DNA of 64,000 nucleotides from Megamerina dolium (lineage: Eukaryota; Arthropoda; Insecta; Diptera; Megamerinidae): the NCBI GenBank assembly GCA_963854835.1, contig OY978530.1, positions 27,866,637 to 27,930,636 on the forward strand, written 5' to 3'. A program made the position numbers and the translations under genes. The notes under the pieces are model-generated. The model was not told the origin of the DNA. It worked only from the letters and a program-made list of their open reading frames with translations, and made no database searches. The first letter of the stretch is position 1, and every line of letters begins with the position of its first letter. Shown piece by piece: positions 46,016 to 57,017 of this stretch.

Positions 46016-46340
46016 CTACTACGTTTTGCAGTAAACAAAAGCGTATATAAAAGATTCTGTGATAAGCTAGGTAACAGATTCTTGGTGATTATTACAGCAA
46101 ACATACGTATTGGAGTCCTCGTCTTATAAATCCTAAAAGATGGCAACATATAATAAGTCCACAAAAGATACTAAATTTTCTGTCTCCCGGTCAGCCAACA
46201 CATTGGCCAACAGATATCTTGGAAATTCCTAGTTTGATTGATTTTGCAATCGTCCGAAACCGTAATCGAAATACTGCCACCGCCGATACAAGTTACGAAC
46301 TATGCTCAGATCACCCTCCTGTGATATATTATTTAAATTA
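46016..46340 (+). pseudogene. Jockey endonuclease scrap, unit 5
   Basis: Copy of the scrap in units 3 and 4. Confidence 0.6.
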
Positions 46341-46514
46341 ACGTTCTCCAATGTTAAACTTACCTTTTAGGCCTACATCCTCAAAGACAGAATGGCGAAA
46401 TAAAGTGAATAAGTAGTCACGACAATACTAGTCCTACAATACAGTCCTACAATCCTACAATAATTATTAATTATAACTAGAAAATTACCTTACAGTTGGC
46501 TGGGGCCGACCAAC

Positions 46515-48003
46515 TTATATCCTGCATATCCGCATATCCGCATAACCATCTTTTTCTTTTATTTCCACTACTTTGTATTCAAGCGACATTAAGAAGTACG
46601 CGTGGCTGAAAAAAATGGTGAGCCTGAAATATGGTTGACTTTGACGAAGTATTGAGTAAGTTATGGGGGTTTTAAAGGGGATAATTTAAAGGTGGTTTTA
46701 AGATTTTAATATTTCTTCGATTTTGTATTTGAGCCCCATTAAGAAGTGGTCGTGGCATACTGGTTTTATTCCACATTATTTCCGACTACGATACTAATGT
46801 ATATGTCAATTATGGTTGTCCTAAACAAATGATTATCGAAGTTACAGCTGTTTCAATTTACAAGATATTAAATCATTTTGTATGGGAGCTACTATAAACA
46901 GTCGGCGTGGCTGGTCCATTTGATGTGAGTCTAGTTTCTCTTACAACACTAATCCATACCTGAAATCTGGTTGTTCTATGCTGAATAGTTTATAAATTAT
47001 GGCGCTTAAAGTTTCTTTTTTTTTTTTTAATCCGTCGACTTTGTATAGATGCTTTAAAAAGAAGTAGGCGTGGCACGCTGAGCTTTTGCCAGATTATTTC
47101 CGACTACCATGGTAATCCACGTTATGGTTTTCTAGACATAAGATTGTAGAAGTTACAGTCGTTTCAATTTAAAAGAAGTACAGACAGTTTGTATGGGAGC
47201 TACTACACGTGGCTCACCCATTTCTGGCTAGGTTATGTAGCAGTATTATGTAACTCTATGTGCCAAATATTGTTAGTCCAGATGTTATATTAAGTAAGTT
47301 ATAGCAAGTTAAAAATTTTGAAATTCCGAGGTTAGTAGCTTTGAATGATTCGTGTGGGCGTGGTTACTGACCGATCATGCCCAATATCAATACCCTTGGA
47401 TCATAGGTTACTTATGCCAAATTTCGTTAAAATAGCTCAATATTTGCTCAAGTTATCGTGCGAAGTTGGGTGCTATAGCTCAGTGGTTAGTGTGTTCGTC
47501 TTCTGATCTGTAGGTTGTGGTTCAATACCCGGCTGATGCATAACAAATTTAATATCGAAAAGATTTTTCTTTCGAACGGTACCCATCTGTCGGCAAGCAA
47601 TTGGCAATTCTTCCGACAGTAACAACTTGCCATGAAAAAGCTTCTAAAAAGAACTCTGTGACAAAGCTCAGAAAAAGTGATGTAACAAGTGTTCTGCAGT
47701 TCGGAACCGGCTAAAATAAGTAGGTCCATTCTAATACTGTCCAAAATTTAAGACGCACAACAGTAATGGAAGAGAAGCTCGGCCAATGAGCCCTTTGGGG
47801 CTTTAAGTGCCACATATTTATTTTATTTTTTTTTTTATCGTGCGAACCAGCCAGGTGACGGACGGACATAGTTAAATCGAAAATTTAAGCGACGCTGATT
47901 ACGAATATATATACTTTTTTATATCTCCGGAGATTCCATCAAGTGGATACAAACATCTGACTGAAATGAATATACCTTGCATATTACATTATGCAGGGTA
48001 TAA
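46515..48003. mobile_element. Non-coding TIR element hosting a SINE, unit 5
   Basis: Termini TTATATCCTGCAT (46,515-46,527) and ATGCAGGGTATAA (47,991-48,003). Confidence 0.55.
47465..47836 (+). mobile_element. tRNA-derived SINE, unit 5
   Basis: Flanked by ATCGTGCGAA (47,455-47,464 and 47,837-47,846). One private change in the body (GATGTAACAAG). Boxes A and B are unchanged. Confidence 0.9.
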
Positions 48004-48893
48004 TAAAACAAAAAACTCACTCAAATCCAGTGTATTTCTCGTTAAGAAGAGTGTTGCCAGGACTTCAAAAATTTAATAGAGCGGCCAAATAAAAAAGCTA
48101 AATAAAGCTAAATGGTCCGAAAAAATGGTTTAAAAAGGCTACTCTTTTCAACATTTTATTAGCAGTTAATATTTTATTTTTAACATGTATGCATGTAATT
48201 TAAAAAAAGGAAGCCTACATTTGGTACGAATATATGAGAAAAACATTCATAAAACAATTAATTATATTATTACAATACAAACATTTTATCAGGTCATTTT
48301 AAGTTTTTACAACTCAATAATATGTGAATTTGGGGTCAAGCAAGTGTCCAGGTATGCGGGAATGTGGATGTGCGAGTGTGCTTGGGGTCATGCATATTCG
48401 AGCGTCTGCGTATTTGCAGATATGCGCAATACAGCTGTATCTTTATATACGGCTATAGCCTCTATCTGACCAAGACCGCTAATTTGTGACTCCTTGTCAC
48501 ATACTGCTCGAGATGACCCTGCTAATTAACAGAACACTACGGATCTAGACCTGAGAGTTGATAAAATCTTTCCCCCAATACAGGGTGTTATGCGTTTCCG
48601 TGCCCACTGGATAGTTTGCAGCAGGGGGGCTATACTGACTGTAATTTAACGGTGCCTCTTTAATACCTGTCCGCCTCAGGGAGTAACTGTGGACTTTCCG
48701 GAGTATTGGGCTCTGTTTCGGACTACCTCCAAGTTCCTTCTAAACGATTAGACTGATATGCCTGATACGTCAGGTAAGAGGTCGTATATGAATAGTGGAT
48801 AAATATTTAAAAATTGCCTCGGACAATCTCGAACACCCATAAAGGCCTCTCCTTGAGGGCAGGCCCACGTCCAAATCGAACACCACTGCAACT

Positions 48894-50252
48894 CGCTCCA
48901 AAATATCATCTCCATCGGGAAGCGGAAAGCATATGATACCAAAGTCAGGCCCGCCGCAGTCCCTAAAGCGTCTGTACGGAGGAGCACTCCTGTTCTGGCC
49001 ACCAAAACACTGGAATCAAAGAAATCAGCGCAAGTTAGCAAAGGGTCCACCAAATCAGGACCCGCTGAAGCTAGGGCACTACCAAAGGATGATACTCCTG
49101 TTTCAGCAGCCACATCTCCTTTGGGATTAGAACCATCAACATCAGCTGCTGCCTCTATTTTGAGAGTTTCCGCTAAACCAATTAGCGGGTTCCTCCGTAC
49201 ATATCGAGAAAGAAGAGCCGTATTCAGGGTTACTGAAAAGCTCGGTGGTGGCCCCGCAACAGAACTCTCAGTGAGAGAAAAAGAATCTCTAGAGTGGGCA
49301 AGAAGTTTTATCGCAGAACGAGAAAATGTCCGTTCTTCTGGACTTGTGTCCACACGGCTACGCTCGCACGAAGAGTAGCTGTCCAAGCCAAAAAAGGTGA
49401 AAACTTCGGGTTTGACCACATATAACACTCAAGTACGCTTCTTTAGTGACATCGCGAAGTACCACCTTATCCTTGCCGTCATTGATAGGAACCATGAAAA
49501 AGGTGCACTGCTATTTGGGCAATGGCGTCTAGTGGGGATGAGTCTCCTAAGAATATACAGCGATATCCTGGTGAGGAACCAAGGCCCAGTAGTTTGCTGC
49601 AAAAATGCCGCATGGCATCAAGCACGCATCAAATTAATGTTCTGCGCGGACCAGAAATCGGCAGATCTCTTTAGAGAGGCCATCGGAATGTTGAGGAGAT
49701 CTGGCCCAACGCACGGCTGGTATCCAGGCCACACGCCTGGATTCCAGCAGATCCCTCAGATCGTAAGGAGATTTTGGACCATATTCGGCTATCAAATCCA
49801 TCCCTTCCGACAGACGATTGGAAGGTAGTGAAGATGGGAGAGGCCAAGCAGAACTCAAGACAGATCGTTGTGATCTTGAATGACCTATTCTTGGCACCTC
49901 TCGCCAAACAGAAAGGGGTGATAAGCTATGGCTTCTCCCAAATCACCATGAAAGTCTATGAAAAAGACGCAGAAAGAGAAGGTCCAAAACTAGGGGATAC
50001 AAAAAAAGTTCGGCACCGGTAGAGGTTATGTCGTGTGACGGAAATAGCGCTACGCTGTCAACGTCTGAGATGGATAACCTCTTCCAAAATGTGGAAGTTA
50101 GTACAGCGGATGTGGTAGACCTACTATGCTACGAGGACACCGATACGACGGTGACCAACGCGTCTGTATTAAATATTGCAAGGGAAACTGCTCAGGGTGG
50201 TCCAGATCAATCACCACCAAAAACGCAGGTATGCCTTGATCATGTATTTTAG
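48894..50252 (+). pseudogene. LINE ORF1, unit 5
   Basis: Same extra AA and 137-bp deletion as in unit 3. One private G-to-A (HEKGAL instead of HEEGAL) near 49,498. Confidence 0.65.
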
Positions 50253-50657
50253 TGAAGAAATGCTATAAAGCATTCCTACTATCTGATTACAGCGACAAGG
50301 ATACTGTAACCATTGCGTTAGACCATCAATCCCATATGTATTGGCTGATGTTTGCGTACATGGCTCACGATCATACTGAGTTCCCACCTCATCCAAATCT
50401 GGTGATGGAAGCCAACGCCAACGCACGGCATTATATCTGGGGCAACTCAGACAACAACGATCGAGGTGAGTCACTTCTTGAATATATTATTAGTTCCAAC
50501 TTGATTCTCGCAAACATGGACATAGAACCGACCTTCATTACCTGTAATAGGGAGGAAGTTTTATATATCACCTTTACAAACGACTCTTCAGACTCTCTAG
50601 TTAGGGAATGGAGGGTTGACAAAAATCACTATTTTCAAGCATTAGCTTTTGCCTTGA
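50217..50657 (+). pseudogene. LINE endonuclease fragment, unit 5
   Basis: As in unit 3, with a private change (KNHYFQ). It joins at 50,658 to the 3' part of the same LINE type, the RT being deleted. Confidence 0.65.
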
Positions 50658-51208
50658 TATAAGGCAACAAAACTGCGGCTATTCTGCGAGGTCGTCAGAC
50701 CAATTCTTTTTCACGGAGTGATAGTCTGGTGGGAATCCTTAAATAATGAGGTATACAGACGGCTAATAGACAAGGTTCAAAGGACGTTTGTGGTGTTGAC
50801 TCTGGTGGTGGTGGTGGTGCTCTAAGAACCACCCCGTCAAACGCACTCTACTCGCTATTGCATCTACTCTGCAGATCTATTTGGCAAGCAGAGAGCGCAT
50901 ATATCAGCAATTAGGCTAAATATGGCTTCACGCTGGGCTCAACCAGGATACAGGTATTCAAAGATCCTAAGGGAGTGCACAACAATTCCGAATGACATCG
51001 ACTATACCATTCCCATACCATGCTTTGACAATAGATTCTCAAACCATATATTCTCAAGGCCCTATAAGGGCGCCAAAAAGCCCTTATAGGCTTAATGCCG
51101 GTTTCGCGACCATCAGTATGTTACGAAGAAATTAGTTTTTTTTTCTCACAGCGTGTTATTCTGCACTTATGTCAAAAATGTAAATAAAAAAGTACACAAA
51201 AAAAAAAA
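50658..51208 (+). mobile_element. LINE 3' end (post-RT region and 3'UTR)
   Basis: The plus strand gives YGVIVWWESLNNEVYRRLID, KVQRTFVVL, then after a frameshift DLFGKQRAHISAIRLNMASR and WAQPGYRYSKILRECTTIPN. This is the segment between RT and RNase H of RNase H-bearing LINEs. A GGTGGTGGTGGTGGTG run (50,803-50,818) looks like slippage. No RNase H follows. The 3'UTR contains a perfect hairpin and ends at an A-run near 51,197-51,208. Confidence 0.65.
51061..51090. other. Perfect 11-bp hairpin in LINE 3'UTR
   Basis: CCTATAAGGGC (51,061-51,071), loop GCCAAAAA, GCCCTTATAGG (51,080-51,090). It sits between the coding end and the A-run, where LINE RNAs often carry an RT-recognised structure. Function is inferred only from position. 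Confidence 0.6.
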
Positions 51209-51559
51209 TCTACTTGAACGCGGAACGCCGCGATGTTATGCAAATTAAATGTTTGAAAGGGCAATAAAGTCAATGTTTTATTTCTCTTTTGAAAAGGTAA
51301 TAAGGTCAATTGACTTTATTTCTCATCCCTGTGGAAATTAGTCAACTGACTATATTTCCATTGACCTTATAACCTATCACCTTGAATTGATATGAGCTTG
51401 AATGTATCAGACAATTAGCCATATTCTTCTACATCTTCCAATTCCATTTGTATTTCCTCTCCTCTTGCCGCTTAATCTGTTCAGTCTACTAGCAAACGTT
51501 GCAAACAATATATTCTGGAGCGTCTAGTAACGTGTTTTGCAGAATTTCTAGTAAAATTC
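51209..51559. other. No recognised gene
   Basis: AT-rich. A short internal repeat of AAGGTCAATTGAC/AATAAAGTCAATG type lies at 51,262-51,370 (AATAAAGTCAATGTTTTATTT and a related TTGACTTTATTTCTC). No ORF of interest. Confidence 0.4.
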
Positions 51560-52545
51560 AAAATGATATGCCAGCAATCAAAGGAATGTTATGAAAAAAC
51601 AAACACCTTCGAATTCACGCGAACGAGTTTGTCTTTTGTGATCACAAGAACATACCAGATTCTCTAAAACATTTAAAAATGCTATATAATTATTTCCGAT
51701 ATTTTGTTCCAAATGATTTTCGGAAGGTAATTCATTTTTCTTAGATTTCTCTACTTATAAATTTTCTATCTTCTTTGGGTTCTCAAATGAATTTGTATGA
51801 TATTTCCATTATATTTAAAACCGATGAAGTGAAACTTTCCAAATTTCATGTCAGTTTGCAGTTACTCCAACTCGTGCATTTTGCAAAGTTCTCTTTGGAA
51901 TCTTCACGGATGGAAATGACTTGTAATCGATTAGAAGAAATTCGTTCCCAACTTCATTTTAAGGACAACTCATTGAGCTCTGGATACGACCCGTTATATA
52001 AAACAAAGCCTCTCGTTCAACATTTCAATGAACGTTTCGGATCAATTCCAATGATTCAGCGCCTTTGTGTTGATTAGCAAGTATGCTTTTCGAATATGCA
52101 AAAAAATCCTTTCAAGCAGTATATGCCAGCGAAACCACACAAGTGGGGTTCGAAGCTGTTTGATCTTTGCGACTATACAGCATTCTCGTACAATTTCGAA
52201 TTATGTATACTGTAGTGCTGGTAATAATCAAGTTGTTCCTAACTGTCCTGATCTTGGAGCAGCATCAAACATTGTGATATGATTGTTAAAGAACATACTA
52301 GATAATATAAATCATATAGTGTACTTCGATAATTTCAAAAGCAAAACTTTCACCTGGTTTTTGCATGGTGGAACAATATTTTAACTGATTTTGCAATAAT
52401 CTTCTGAGTATTGTTGACCGCGATGTCTGTATATTACGACTTAGGGTGGCTTGACGCACTGAAGTAGCTGAATTTTGTTTGAAGAAAGGAACATTCTGCT
52501 AATCTTGACATGATGTTGTTGCTACGTTTGGCTTGGATCTTTAAA
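51560..52545 (+). pseudogene. piggyBac-like transposase relic
   Basis: The plus strand reads LYNYFRYFVPNDF (about 51,680-51,718), then CNRLEEIRSQLHFKDNS and YDPLYKTKPLVQHFNERFGS, then IPMIQRLCVD (about 52,075) with a stop after the first catalytic Asp. Further on are PFKQYMPAKPHKWGSKLFDL and CD (second Asp, about 52,170), VVPNCPDLGAASNIVI and VYFDNFKS (third Asp, about 52,328). The order of the LHFNDN, VDEQM, PxKPxKxGxK and YFDNF blocks is that of the piggyBac DDE domain. Multiple stops and frameshifts. The Cys-rich C-terminal domain and the TTAA ends are not recognisable. Confidence 0.65.
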
Positions 52546-53490
52546 ACTTTTCCAGTATACCACAAGTTCGCAGACTCTCAAATAAAATTACAACAAAACA
52601 ATTTGCAGCGGTGATATACCTACATGTTGCAAGGCGTTTCACAGCGTTTGGCACTGATATACAAAGCGGTAAGCCCGCCAATCTGGAAATAGGGAAGAGA
52701 GATGTGGAGAACTGCAAGCAACTCAAATATACAAAACATTCAACGGCTACAATCAATCAACTTAGGACTATCATTAACGCTCAAACTACGACATCCATAG
52801 AAACTTGAAAGTAGACTTCGTAGTTATCCGACAAAGCAGCAGATCGATTACTCTCACACCAAATTCCTGCTTTGAGCCAGCTACAGAATAATAAAAAAGG
52901 AAGCGTTTATTATCGTCTGAGCTATCAAATAAACATGGTATATAATAAAATCAACAAATATCTAAGCTATGCAAAATAGCTAATTTAAGACAAAACACGT
53001 GTACTTTTTACGCATTGTAATTTTTATATTGATTTGAATAATTGTAACAACCATAAATATAAAAGAAATTAATAGATCCAAAGAATTGGCAGTTGTAATG
53101 AAATATGGGGAAAATAGTTTTTAATACACTCTTTGCATGACTTGTTTGCCTTATCGATGTCATGTCATATGTAATAATGTGTACGTTACTGATATTTGGT
53201 GTTATAGATAAGAGGAAAATAAAATATATGGAAATAGCATTGATCAATGAACTACATAATGGCTACTGCGACGGAAAATTTTAATTTTATAACTCCTGGT
53301 GTGTTGACCCGGAAGCATATTACACAATGTTTTGCAAATGAGACTCTGACGACCGAAAAAAAGCGGTATAACTTTAACATCGGCTTGGTACACAATAGAC
53401 CTAAGGTCGCAGTGCAATACAACCCTCTAAAAATAATAATAATACCATCCGCTTAGAGGAAATTGTAACGGCACCTTCTGAATACGCCTG
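52546..53490. other. No recognised gene
   Basis: May hold the decayed 3' part of the piggyBac-like element (RLGTDIQ..KPAN-like pieces near 52,640). A short plus frame at 53,248-53,456 has no known domain. AT-rich. Confidence 0.35.
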
Positions 53491-53960
53491 TCGCCGCCTT
53501 CTGCCTACGCTTTACGAAGAGCGTCTAATTTGTAGCTATGCTGATGACCTTGAAACTTGAAAGTCGGGCGTCACACATTTAAAAAACTTTAAATACCTTG
53601 GAATAACCCTCAGCAGTGAAGCAGCTGCTGCTAACAGCAGTTATTTTACTTATCTAATCTTTTTAGAAACCAATTCCTAACGCGCTTTGACCCCCTTCGA
53701 GAACCTGATGGGTCTTGTGTAGAATATGGTAAAATATTCAGGATGGCCGATTCTAGAATCAGAAAGAATGCCTTTGTCTTACTCATTATTGGCAACAGAA
53801 AGCGCGAAAGAACGCCAAGAAGATGGACAGATAACGCAAACGAAGATCTGCGCAGCATGAACGTTCGAAGAAGTGAAGAAATAAATCATAGTATGAAGTG
53901 AACTTGTGAAGGAAGCACTGGCTCGCTCCGAGCTGTAATTGTTATGAAAAAAAAGAAAGT
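53491..53960 (+). pseudogene. LINE RT 3' fragment, RTE-like
   Basis: SYADDLET (about 53,538), then THLKNFKYLGITLSSE (about 53,573-53,620), and a later frame with RKRERTPRRWTDNANEDLRS (about 53,795-53,850). An ADD box, a FKYLG block and the GRPRxRWxDxVxxDL-like tail are the usual order at the end of RTE-type endonuclease-RT LINEs. Much of the middle is deleted. It ends in an A-rich stretch near 53,950. Confidence 0.5.
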
Positions 53961-54479
53961 ATGTGCATAATATGTACGCCATATGTGTTAATATATTACA
54001 AAAAATTTAGGCTAATAAAGATTTTTTGAGTCAATGTATATTATATCAATATTATTATTATTAATTCCAAGAAAAGCATTTGTTAACGATTTAAACGATC
54101 TTCAACAAAAGATAGCATATCTGTAAACAATTCAGTGTTTTTACAGCTATGATAAACTGTTAAATTTTATGGTAAGGATAACATTTCATCATTTAAAATT
54201 ATTAAGGCCCGTTCACCGTCCTTCAGACTAAATAGGGTAAAACGTATTCAAGTCCGTCGTAATCATAAATGTAATTGTTTTTATAGCCGTTAATCATGCC
54301 TAACTCCTACGTGTATAAAATCCTCATTCTCATTAGAGCGAAATAGAAAACAAAATCATAGTAATAAGTATGTTAATACGTTGTTATTAAAAAATCTCAT
54401 TTAAAGTGGCTTACCATTTCTTCTGTTTAGATATTTGTTGTGTAAAATTAAGAACTTCTTTCGGACTTTTCACTGCAAT
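53961..54479. other. No recognised gene
   Basis: AT-rich sequence before the Jockey leader, without recognisable coding content. Confidence 0.4.
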
Positions 54480-54868
54480 ATATCGGAGTGCGAATGTAAA
54501 GTGTGCGGACGTGTTTATTTCGCTCCGCTCTTTGTAACTAAATTCTCAGTGATAATAAGTATATATGTTCCTGAACATAGCGATAGAAACGCAAAAAATA
54601 AATAAATAATCATCACAATAGTGTATTGTTTCAAGACAATCAACTAAATATAAACAAATAAAAAATAAAAGATACAAAAAAAAAAATTATAAACAATAAT
54701 CGAAACAAAAAATAACAGTGCATTGATGAGTGTTAAACGTTCACCCCAACCCGAGCGAAGGCTCTCCTTTGCAAATGCACAAAAAAAAAGTAGAGATGTC
54801 TGTCTCGCTCTAACGCACAAGAATCCAATACGTTACCTACAACGAATAAAAATATAAATAGTGAGATC

Positions 54869-56070
54869 ATGCTTAATTCTCTCTCACGGTCAGAAGATCC
54901 TGTTATGCTCTCAGCAAAATCTCAGCCTTCACATTTATCTTGGAGTGCGCAATGCTCCTCTCCCAACATGGTAACAACACCTACTTCGCACAATGCCCCA
55001 AAAGCAACACCAACACAAAACGCTAACATTGCGGAAACATTAGTTCAGCAACAATGTTTATCTAGCATGTCAAACACTGAGGAGAGAGAACTACAGAAGC
55101 AGCAGCAGCAGCAGCAGCAGCAACAATTGCAGTATAAGCAACAGCATCAACAACACCAGCAACAACGCCAACATCAACAGCAACAACAAAAGCAAAACAA
55201 TAACACAAATAACAGATATACACAAATAATTAAACGTAAATTAAGCCCTCAAAAAAATATCAATAGTCAATACAAAATGCAAAAAGTTCAAACGAACGTA
55301 ATCAACAATAACAGATTTCATGCTTTGTAAGATGAAAGTGATAATGCTGATGAAATTAAAGAAAAAATCATAAAGAGAAAAAAATTCTATCGCTTTAATA
55401 AATTCTCTTTCAAATATAATAGGGAAAAATAATTTTTTTGTAGTACCTCTAAGAAAGGGTAACATTGATGAAACCAAAGTACAAGTTACTAATGAAGACC
55501 AATATCGCAAAGTTGTAGATTTCTTGGAAAAAAACACCAAACAATTTTACACTGACCAACTGAAAAGTTATAAAGGCCTAAAAGTCATTATTAAAAGTAT
55601 TGAAGCAGGTATAGACCCCAAAGAAATCAAAGAAGCGTTAAAAGAACACAATTTTGAAACTAAAAGTGTGTATAACATTTTAAACAGAGATGGCAAGCTG
55701 CAACCGATGTGCAAGGTTGAATTATGCCACGATAAGACTAAGCTGAAAAGGGGTGAAGTGCATCCTATTTATCTGCTTTAATACCCGCTCAACAGAAGAA
55801 TTACAGTAGAAGAACCACACAAACGCAGAGATCCAGTACAGTGCCTTAATTGTCAAGAATACGGACACACAAAGTCCTACTGTAAGGTTGCCAATATATG
55901 CGTTATCTGTGCAAAAATCCACAGTACAAACAAATGCCCTGAAAATCCAGCTGCCAGAAAATGCTCTAACTGCGGTGAAAGTCACACAGCAAAAGAGGTT
56001 GCCCAGTATTCGCTGCCCTAAAACAGAAAATGAATGCCGGCGTTCAATCACAGCGCGCACGCTAAACTGA
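54869..56070 (+). pseudogene. Jockey ORF1 (gag-like) with polyQ and CCHC knuckles, broken
   Basis: The ATG at 54,869 opens 153 codons with a Gln-rich stretch encoded by CAG/CAA repeats (55,096-55,200), ending at TAA 55,328. After a frameshift, VVPLRKGNIDETKVQVTN and SYKGLKVIIKSIEAGIDPKE lead into FETKSVYNILNRDGKLQPMC, the PRE-type domain before the knuckles. The frame stops at HPIYLL (55,781). Next come RITVEEPHKRRDPVQ, CLNCQEYGHTKSYC, CVICAKIHSTNKC and CSNCGESHTAKE. This is the three-knuckle RNA-binding region of Jockey-type ORF1. At least three stops. Confidence 0.75.
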
Positions 56071-56071
56071 A

Positions 56072-56850
56072 GTGCCAAATCTTGCAATGAATCAATTCCC
56101 GCATCTATCAACAAATGCATGCTCCAACCCGCAGCCTATACTGTCTCAACCCTCTCAATCTACTTATACGAATGTCGCCAAGCAAATTCCTGCTTCTGCT
56201 GCCGCTCCGCCGGCTCCAGGCCTTACGTCAATGCTCACAGTATTTACTGCAAAAATGGAAAAATTTATGGACTTCATGCAGAATATGATGAACAGAAATA
56301 ACGTTGATATTATGCTTATTTCTGAAACTCATTTGACGCAGAAAAATTGTTTTAAAATTTTAGGCTACAAATTTTATCAGTCGATGCATCCTGACGGAAA
56401 AGCTTGCGGTGGCACAGGAGTGCTTGTTAGAAATACCATAATGCATTACGAACTCAATAAACATTGCGAAAAGTATCTTCAATCTACAGCTATTTGCGTA
56501 AATAGCAGAAATACTAAAAGAGTATTTTGTGCTATCTACTTTCCTCCTAGATTCACAATAAGCACAGAACAGTTTCGTAACTTTTTTAATGGCCTCGGTC
56601 CTAATTTTCTTGTCGGTGGCGATTTCAATGCAAAACACACATACTAAGGGTCTAGGTTGATATCTCCTAAAGGTCGTCAACTATGTAATGCTCTTGGAAG
56701 AGATCTAGACGTTATCTCTTCGGGTCATCCAACCTATTGGCCGACAGACAACAAAAAGATTCCGGACTTGATTTATTTCGTATGAAACGCGAAGACATAG
56801 CAGTAAAACCGTCTTTTGATTTATCATCGGTTCATTCTCCAGTTTTGATA
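56072..56850 (+). pseudogene. ORF1 tail fused in frame to Jockey ORF2 endonuclease
   Basis: The frame starting at 56,072 has a Pro/Ala-rich ORF1 tail (PASAAAPPAPGLTSML) and MEKFMDFMQNMMNR. It then turns at about 56,300 into NNVDIMLISETHLTQKN, the first endonuclease motif with its catalytic Glu. GGTGVLVRNTI, VFCAIYFPPRF and FLVGGDFNAKHTY follow. A TAA at 56,645 replaces the usual Trp codon. Beyond it: GHPTYWPTDNKKIPDLIYFV and, in another frame, DLSSVHSPVLI (His instead of the usual Asp in SDHSP). The first ~40 residues of ORF2 are missing, so the fusion is a deletion product. Confidence 0.7.
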
Positions 56851-57017
56851 ACATTAACTAAACTCAATATTATTCCTAATATCCAAAGCAGGCAATTCAT
56901 AAATTGGAAGACATTCAGAAATAAAGTAAGTGAAAAAATAAACACCGATTTATCTCTTAGTTCGCCACTAGAATTAGATAATGCAGTTGATCGTTTAAAT
57001 AAAACATTAAATAAGCA

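Larger units (their letters stand above)
23781..50657. repeat. Five-unit tandem array of a composite BEL + LINE unit
   Basis: Five head-to-tail units: 23,781-27,230, 27,231-30,680, 30,681-37,300, 37,301-44,065 and 44,066-50,657. Units 1-2 are each exactly 3,450 bp. Units 3-5 (6,620, 6,765, 6,592 bp) keep an extra ~3.3 kb between the BEL half and the LINE half. All four internal junctions read GCCTTGA, then CGTTTAACG, then TCTTTAACGTCG. The left edge continues into BEL pol and the right edge continues into the LINE. Copies differ only by scattered single bases and a few indels, so the amplification is recent. This is not an LTR-LTR recombination product because the junction lies in RT and endonuclease sequence. 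Confidence 0.95.
44066..50657. repeat. Array unit 5 (long form, right edge)
   Basis: BEL piece 44,066-45,158, middle 45,159-48,456, LINE half 48,457-50,657. It has private deletions near 45,137 and near 45,417 in the BEL part. The LINE continues past the junction point into its own 3' sequence, marking the founding right edge. Confidence 0.95.

Noticed and set aside
23781..50657. Array explained by recombination between LTRs, or a telomeric Jockey array
   Set aside because: The junction lies within RT and endonuclease sequence with a filler, not in an LTR. The units are composite and not head-to-tail whole LINEs ending in poly(A).
55096..55200. Gln-rich stretch suggesting a host transcription factor exon
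   Set aside because: It is followed in the same element by the PRE-type domain and three zinc knuckles of Jockey ORF1, so it belongs to the LINE.
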